DNA of 64,000 nt from Heloderma charlesbogerti (taxonomy: Eukaryota; Chordata; Lepidosauria; Squamata; Helodermatidae). Shown in pieces: positions 59,172-64,000 of the stretch. Every line of letters starts with the position of its first letter. Within the stretch, counting starts at the first letter, position 1. The notes under the pieces were generated by a model, which did no database searches, was not told where the DNA came from, and saw only the letters and a program-made list of their open reading frames with translations. The position numbers and the translations under genes are program-made. The stretch covers positions 1,426,001-1,490,000 of the forward strand of contig JANEZZ010001513.1 in assembly GCA_026122225.1 (NCBI GenBank), written 5' to 3'.

Positions 59172-60815
59172 GTCTGTCCATATTTACGCTCTTCAAACAG
59201 AGAGGTAAACTGAAAATTCTGTAACGATTTAGGCTGTAAAACATTTTAGTGTTGGCTTTCTTTCCAAGGGACTTCCATCTCAGCTTGGCTCAATATGCCA
59301 AAGGAAATTAGTTGTTTAGGTTCTTAAAGGCTGTGTTCATTCAGGTTGTCTTTACAAGCCTACAATATGTAATTCAACACAATTTAGTGAAATTAATGGT
59401 CTCTGTTGAAAAGCCTAAAACTAGGCTCCAAGGAGACTGAATTTACCTCTGTGAATTCAGTGGTCTGGCTTCTATGACTTAATAAACCACTCAAGCTTGT
59501 CTCCTGCTGTCAGGCACTATAAGAACCCCTTTATGAAATTACTGTCTTGTAGTAACCAGCAGGGTATTCTTTATTTTCTGTGCAATGCAAATGATGGATA
59601 AAATAGGTTGAATAAAATGAAGGGTGATAATGTGAAATGACTCCTGTAACAACCTTTTTTTGTAGTGGTCTTTTAATATTGCTGCTTCACTTAACTAGCT
59701 TGGGAAACCATTGGTGAAAGTCTGCACACTTTAAGTATTCATTTGGCAATTCATATTTTAAGCTTTCTTAAATGTCCTTTATGGTATCTTGAGTTAAATA
59801 TCTCCAAGAGAAGTTAAGTGGATGGGGGAGTCAATTTTGCTTTGCCATTTAGGGTTCTTGATCACCTTCAGACTTAAAACATTTCACTATTCTCTGCAAA
59901 AGTAAAAGAATCACTACTACTGCATAATTAACAAGAAAATGCCATGAGAACAGAAATATCATAAAGTCTCCTTCTGAATCAGACCATAGGTCCATTGAGT
60001 CCCGTGTTCTGTTTTCAACACTGTTCAGCAAGATGCTTCCAGGGAGCCTACAAACCGGATATGAAAGCACTTTCTCCACTTAAGGTTTTTTTTCCTAAGC
60101 TGAAAAGGCCAAACAGATTGGCCTTTCCTGAAAGACAGGTGCCCCAATCCCTTAATACCTTTTGGAGATGAGTGAGCTTCCCTGGGTTCAACTTGGATTG
60201 GCCCCAGAAATTACAAGCAAAAGTGGAGAGTGCTCAGAAAAACGTGTATTTCCGAAGTCCAAAGTTTAGCTTGTAATTGTAGCCTCTCTGAATCCTCAGG
60301 CCATGAACCTCAACCCTCTGTATTTGGTTGCTCTGGTAGCATGGGGTCTCCTTTCTTCCTTGGTCCTTCTTTCTCCCTCCTTCAAAATGTGTGAAACACT
60401 GCTAGAACTATGCATACAGGGAGTCCTGAGAAATTTCTGATGCCCAAGGGAATGTCTGATGCCCTAGGAAAACTACATTTGCTAGTGTATGCTGACTTGC
60501 CAGTGTTTGACATGCAGGGATGGAAGGAGAGAAAATGATAGGGGGAAGACCATGAATTCCCTGCCCGAGCTGCTGTTCCTGCTCAGCAGTAGCAAGGTGG
60601 GAGGAAGGGTCTAGTCCTTTTCTTAAAACCTGAGCCAGAGAAGATTTCAAGCCCATAATGCTCATCCTCATACTGAAGGCAAGCATTATGAGCCTTCTGA
60701 GTTCGTATTCTGAGCCTGGAATTTACAAACTTCAACGGTATCTGTAAATAGTTTAGTTACTCCTTTTCTGCACTTTTGTTCACTTATGTAACAATCGTGA
60801 AATGTTTCATTGCAG
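59172..60815 (+). other. CHD7: CHD7 intron 5
   Basis: A 1,644-bp intron from GTCTGT to TTGCAG. Apart from a short diverged CR1-type piece near 59960-60105 I see no repeat, promoter or RNA gene. Confidence 0.88.
59960..60105 (-). mobile_element. Diverged CR1-type 3' fragment
   Basis: AATCAGACCATAGGTCCATT, GAGTCCCGTGTTCTG and GCTTCCAGGGAGCCTACAAA match the start of the 7058-8720 fragment with many changes. Confidence 0.55.
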
Positions 60816-60881
60816 GAATCTGCTGATGCTGAAGGACCTGTAGTAGAGAAAATCATGAGTAGTCGTACATTCAAGAAACAG
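60816..60881 (+). CDS. CHD7: CHD7 coding exon (human exon 6 equivalent): 66-nt mini exon
   Basis: A 22-codon, phase-0 exon encoding ESADAEGPVVEKIMSSR followed by TFKKQ, just before chromodomain 1. The 3' splice site is CATTGCAG|G and the 5' splice site CAG|GTAGTT. The length equals the remembered human exon 6. The VVEKIMSSR core is the diagnostic CHD6-9 pre-chromodomain signature. Because it is symmetrical (66 nt, phase 0 at both ends), skipping it would keep the reading frame, so alternative inclusion is structurally possible; the window gives no direct evidence of skipping. The TF pair after SSR differs from human, where I recall SV. Confidence 0.93.
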
Positions 60882-61326
60882 GTAGTTAATTTTGGGGGAG
60901 GGGGTGGGAAATCTTCATATCTCAGGGCTGTTTATTTCACTGGCAAACTCCTTCCATAATTGTCAAACAAAACAGATAACGGTGCGTGTATTTTTAAAAA
61001 CCTGTTCGTGTGACTCTAAATATTAATTTATTCTGCCTATTCAGGTGGATTAATTTAAATTAAGTTGATTTTTAAATAAAGTGATTTAAATTACTAGTTA
61101 ATAATTTACAAGATGTTGTACAAAGAAATAAGGAAAACAGGACAGAAACAGAACATGATACACAATGCCACTTGTGCCTTCTTCACCCTAAAACAAAACA
61201 AAAGACCAACAATAGCGCATCCAGTTTATAAATTTAGAAATTAAAAAATATATGAACAGATTTTAAAACATGAAATATTTCAGCTTAAAACACCACTTTC
61301 ATTTACAGATAAGAGTGTGCAGTGCT

Positions 61327-61346
61327 GATCCCTCCCCCCCCCCCCC
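61327..61346. repeat. Poly-C tract
   Basis: About 18 C residues with few interruptions. Confidence 0.85.
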
Positions 61347-61439
61347 AAATCCTTCACCATACACAAGCAGCTCATTGTACCTTGTGGGACTGGCCCAGTT
61401 TATCCCCATTTTGTATTAAAGAATAGTAGCTCTCACATG

Positions 61440-61657
61440 TCCCTTGAAAACCCTTTTTTATTTCAACAAGCTTTTAAGGTTTAATGGTGGTCTGCTTTTA
61501 ATATGGGTTTGTCTGGTGTTCCATTTCTGATTTTATTGCTGTTTTATTGATTTGTTACTGTTCTATTTGGGTTTTTTCTTCTGTTTTTAATTGTAAAAAT
61601 GTTATTGCATTGACTGGTTTTATGACTGTAAGCAATCCTGGGCATATTTACACAGTG
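61440..61657 (+). mobile_element. LINE 3' tail (sense)
   Basis: T-rich 3' end of an old CR1/L3 element: a TTTTAATTGTAAAAATG-type stretch, then GACTGTAAGCAATCCTGGGC, followed directly by the CAT microsatellite. Confidence 0.55.
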
Positions 61658-61700
61658 CATCATCATCACCATCATCATCATCATCATCATCATTATCATC
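61658..61700. repeat. (CAT)n microsatellite
   Basis: About 13 CAT units with two interruptions, at the 3' end of the adjacent LINE tail. Confidence 0.9.
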
Positions 61701-61839
61701 AGCTTTTTAAAGCCATCTAAGCCAGGAGCCATCACAACATCTTATGACAGTAAATTCCATACATTGTTGTCTCTTTTGAATGTATTACCAGTCAGTTTTG
61801 TCAGGTGACCCCAAGTTCTAGTGACAGAAGTTGTCAGAA

Positions 61840-61910
61840 CTCTGGCAGGTGCTCTTTGAACCAACTGATTTCTGGACTGTCTTCAAGAACAGCCCCATGT
61901 ATGGTGGAGA
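61840..61910 (-). mobile_element. L3/CR1-type LINE scrap
   Basis: TGGACTGTCTTCAAGAACAG and CCCCATGTATGG match the GLPLKTVQK-coding region of other copies (for example 57305-57350). Confidence 0.6.
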
Positions 61911-62923
61911 TGGATTAGAGAATGATTCACTGAGGTCATTCAAGAAATCTTGAGTTCCTTAACCGTATCTCACCTTTCTGTGTGATTATTGATAACCATG
62001 GTTAAGGGCACTCTGAGCACCAATTTTAATACAGAGTTTGGGAGCAAAGGCTTGATTTATCCAGATGTAATGCTTAACTATTATTGTGGGGAGGGGACCT
62101 AGCGCGATGAGAGGGAGCATGTGATTTTGTGACCTTCTCCCAATCCTTGGTTGGTGATTCTGGAGTGTTATATTTGCACCAGCTCACAATGCTTAAATGT
62201 TCCACCAGAGCATAGCAGGTTACTGCTGTTATCCATATGTAGATAGCAGTTGGTTCAGGTCAGCTGGTATTGGTTTTCCATACTTTATTTATATTCATTT
62301 TGTGTTATGTCTGGATCCTGTCAGATAGTGCTCTTGAAGGAAAATGAGAGGCTTCCTTGCCAGAAAGAAGGTTGCAATATTGGTGTATCTTTTCTTGAAT
62401 TGTTTGTTGATCGTCTTACATTGTTTAAAAATGCTTACCTTTACTCCATGACTGGGAAAAATAAGGACATTAGCAAAGTATAAACTAATCACATTGGAAA
62501 CAGTGGTATATTTGGCCTTGCATATAAGTTCTTAGTGCTCAGTGTAGATGGTTTATAGTACCATCTTGAAGATTTCTGTTTCTTATATAATTATTTTAAG
62601 AATTACCACACTGTAAAGGGAACAGTCTCACTAAAGTGGAGTATTTGTAAGTCCAATTTATGTTAATGAAAGAGATTTAATGGTGAGCTTAATTCTTCCA
62701 TTGAAATCAATTTGACTTCAAAGTCCTTAACTTCAGCTGAATAGTGCCCAACCTCTTCAAGCTAATAATTGCAACTTAAGGCTGTATCAAAATCTAAAGC
62801 TTCATTACTGTTCAAAAACAAGACTTCGAGGTTAGATTACATGCCAAATATCCTGCTTAAGTTGACTTTGCTGATATGTAGTATTGGTTTGAGATTCTTT
62901 GTCGCAGCTTTAACTTTACTTAA

Positions 62924-62980
62924 ATGTGGTATTTGGGGCATTAATTTAACTTGATTAAATTAATGCCCCAAATACCACAT
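62924..62980. repeat. Perfect 26-bp-arm hairpin in intron 6
   Basis: Arms 62924-62949 and 62955-62980 are exact reverse complements (starting ATGTGGTATTTGGGGC) around the 5-nt loop CTTGA. Flanking bases do not extend the pairing. Confidence 0.97.
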
Positions 62981-63584
62981 ACAGGTATCTTGCCATGGTA
63001 AATTAATTGCACCATCGAGTAAAACTGATATCATGAACAATAACACATTAAAACTACAACCAGAAGTTAAAAGTTCAGTTTAATATGGTTTCTTATTTAG
63101 CAGTGCTAATGATATGGAAGCATAAACCACGTTAAAAATCTACTTGAACATGTTACAAAAACCACAATATAAAGTTGCCGTGAGCCAGCCAAAAATAATA
63201 CATATGGCATTCAGGAGTACAGTTGCTAATTGGCTGCTGCCTGAGAAAATGGTACACTTGGCTTCTCCTTAAACTGTGGGTTTGGCAAAAAGCCAGCATT
63301 GGGGTAAGGTTATTGTGAATGAAGCTGTATGTGGTTAGGGAGGAGTTAAAATGATTCATGTCTTAGAAGTTGTAATAAGTAGTGCAGAATGTTCGTAGAT
63401 AAGCAGATGTAGGGAAGTCTTTATATCATTCTCCCTTCTTCTTTTAAAAATACCATACATTAAATCCCCCTCTTTTTAAATTCCAATCTATGCTGCTTTT
63501 GTGTAGTAATCTGTGTTGTATGTAAACTGGAGGTAATACTTAACACCATTATTCATTATTAACAACATTGATCTCTCTTTATAG

Positions 63585-63640
63585 ATGGAGAATGGACAGG
63601 AGGTAGAAGCTGAAGAATTCTATGTAAAATACAAAAACTT
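63585..63640 (+). CDS. CHD7: CHD7 coding exon (human exon 7 equivalent): start of chromodomain 1
   Basis: A 56-nt exon encoding MENGQEVEAEEFYVKYKN plus two bases of the next codon, which would complete the expected Phe with the following exon. The EEFYVKYKN segment is the first strand of chromodomain 1, one of the paired chromodomains that help CHD remodellers engage nucleosomes. Splice sites are CTTTATAG|A and the strong donor CTT|GTAAGT. Length and exit phase match human exon 7 as remembered. The Met at the exon start is internal, where human has Lys, and is not a start codon. The rest of chromodomain 1, chromodomain 2 and the helicase lie beyond position 64000. Confidence 0.93.
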
Positions 63641-64000
63641 GTAAGTAAACCATAACTTCAAAATTCCCTCTGCAGCGCCTAAATATTTGAAGTATATTTT
63701 TAACCTCTTCTATCACTGCAGTCCAACATAACTGATACCAGTATGCAAAACTTAATCACAGAAGAGTAAGCAGACAGTTGTTCACCATTCAGGAGTTTAG
63801 AATTGCTGATATAATTTCTTATTGCTATAATTTCTCTCTCTAAAATTTCTAGGTAGGAACATCTGGGCAGGATCCAATTGTGCCCTTATGTGGCAGCCAG
63901 GTCTGCTGGTCCCGGTGCATGGTGGCCCCTACTGCTGGTGGCTGCTACGTAGCGCTTCCAGGGGAAAGCCCCTAAATGACCAAAAATGCTCACTGCTGGA
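63641..64000 (+). other. CHD7: CHD7 intron 7 (partial; right end outside window)
   Basis: Starts with a strong GTAAGT donor. The last 136 bases are the left part of a short DNA transposon related to the one at 30068-30422. Confidence 0.85.
63865..64000. mobile_element. Short DNA transposon (MITE family 2), cut by the window end
   Basis: Left end GGGCAGGATCCAATTGTGCC. The block CCAGGGGAAAGCCCCTAAAT matches the element at 30068-30422 (CTAGGGGAAGCCCCGAAATG) at a similar distance from the left end. The right end lies outside the window. Confidence 0.6.

Larger units (their letters stand above)
60882..63584 (+). other. CHD7: CHD7 intron 6
   Basis: A 2,703-bp intron from GTAGTT to TTATAG. It holds a poly-C run (about 61327-61346), a sense-strand LINE 3' tail with a CAT microsatellite, a small antisense L3 scrap and a perfect hairpin at 62924-62980. 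The remainder (60882-61326, 61911-62923, 62981-63584) shows nothing I recognise. Confidence 0.88.

Noticed and set aside
61544..61735. Open frame with a poly-Met run
   Set aside because: Translation of the (CAT)n microsatellite.
62924..62980. MicroRNA precursor
   Set aside because: The stem is too short and the loop too small for a typical precursor, and nothing shows a conserved mature arm. It is kept as a hairpin of unknown origin.
34170..63640. Assignment to CHD6, CHD8 or CHD9 instead of CHD7
   Set aside because: The [19 protein letters not shown] exon, the linker sequence and the exon lengths and phases fit CHD7 best as I know it. A protein search would settle it.
1..64000. CRISPR array, bacterial operon, tRNA or rRNA genes
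   Set aside because: No regularly spaced direct repeats with unique spacers, no prokaryotic coding density and no cloverleaf tRNA were seen. The sequence is a vertebrate intron landscape.

Overview
The window is vertebrate nuclear DNA, most likely from a squamate reptile (lizard or snake). The evidence for squamate is the repeat mix: many CR1/L3-type LINEs, an RTE-BovB LINE, a squamate-type L1, a DIRS-like tyrosine-recombinase retroelement, a tRNA-headed SINE remnant and many short inverted-repeat DNA transposons. There is no bacterial gene organisation. Family names come from recognition of conserved protein and nucleotide motifs; no database search was run.

The only host gene I can support is CHD7 (chromodomain helicase DNA-binding protein 7) on the + strand. 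Five consecutive internal coding exons are present, matching human exons 3 to 7: 34170-34600, 48266-48404, 59034-59171, 60816-60881 and 63585-63640. Their lengths are 431, 139, 138, 66 and 56 nt. All have canonical AG/GT splice sites and one open reading frame runs across every junction. They encode the lysine/proline-rich linker ahead of the chromodomains and the first residues of chromodomain 1. The large exon 2 must lie upstream of the window, and the rest of the chromodomains, the helicase and the C-terminal half lie downstream.

All the rest is intron. Intron 2 (1-34169, partial) is the most repeat-loaded. It carries L3/CR1 LINE copies at 1075-2330, 9388-11400 and 17609-20900 (with endonuclease and reverse transcriptase), CR1 pieces at 7058-8720 and 12791-13228, and a three-layer nest at 24205-29055: an L1 inside a minus-strand L3 copy inside an older plus-strand L3 copy. 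Intron 3 (34601-48265) holds a candidate solo LTR (40819-42001) and a BovB fragment (42785-44018). Intron 4 (48405-59033) holds a decayed DIRS-like element (50830-55722) and an L3 copy with an almost open reading frame (56697-58700). Introns 5 to 7 are short and repeat-poor, but intron 6 has a perfect 26-bp inverted repeat at 62924-62980.

Nearly all the large LINE bodies are antisense to CHD7. Several insertions can be dated relative to one another because the interrupted element and the target-site duplication are both visible. I see no new gene system; the most informative features are the nested insertions, the DIRS remnant, and two short DNA-transposon families, one of which has an empty site that can be inferred.
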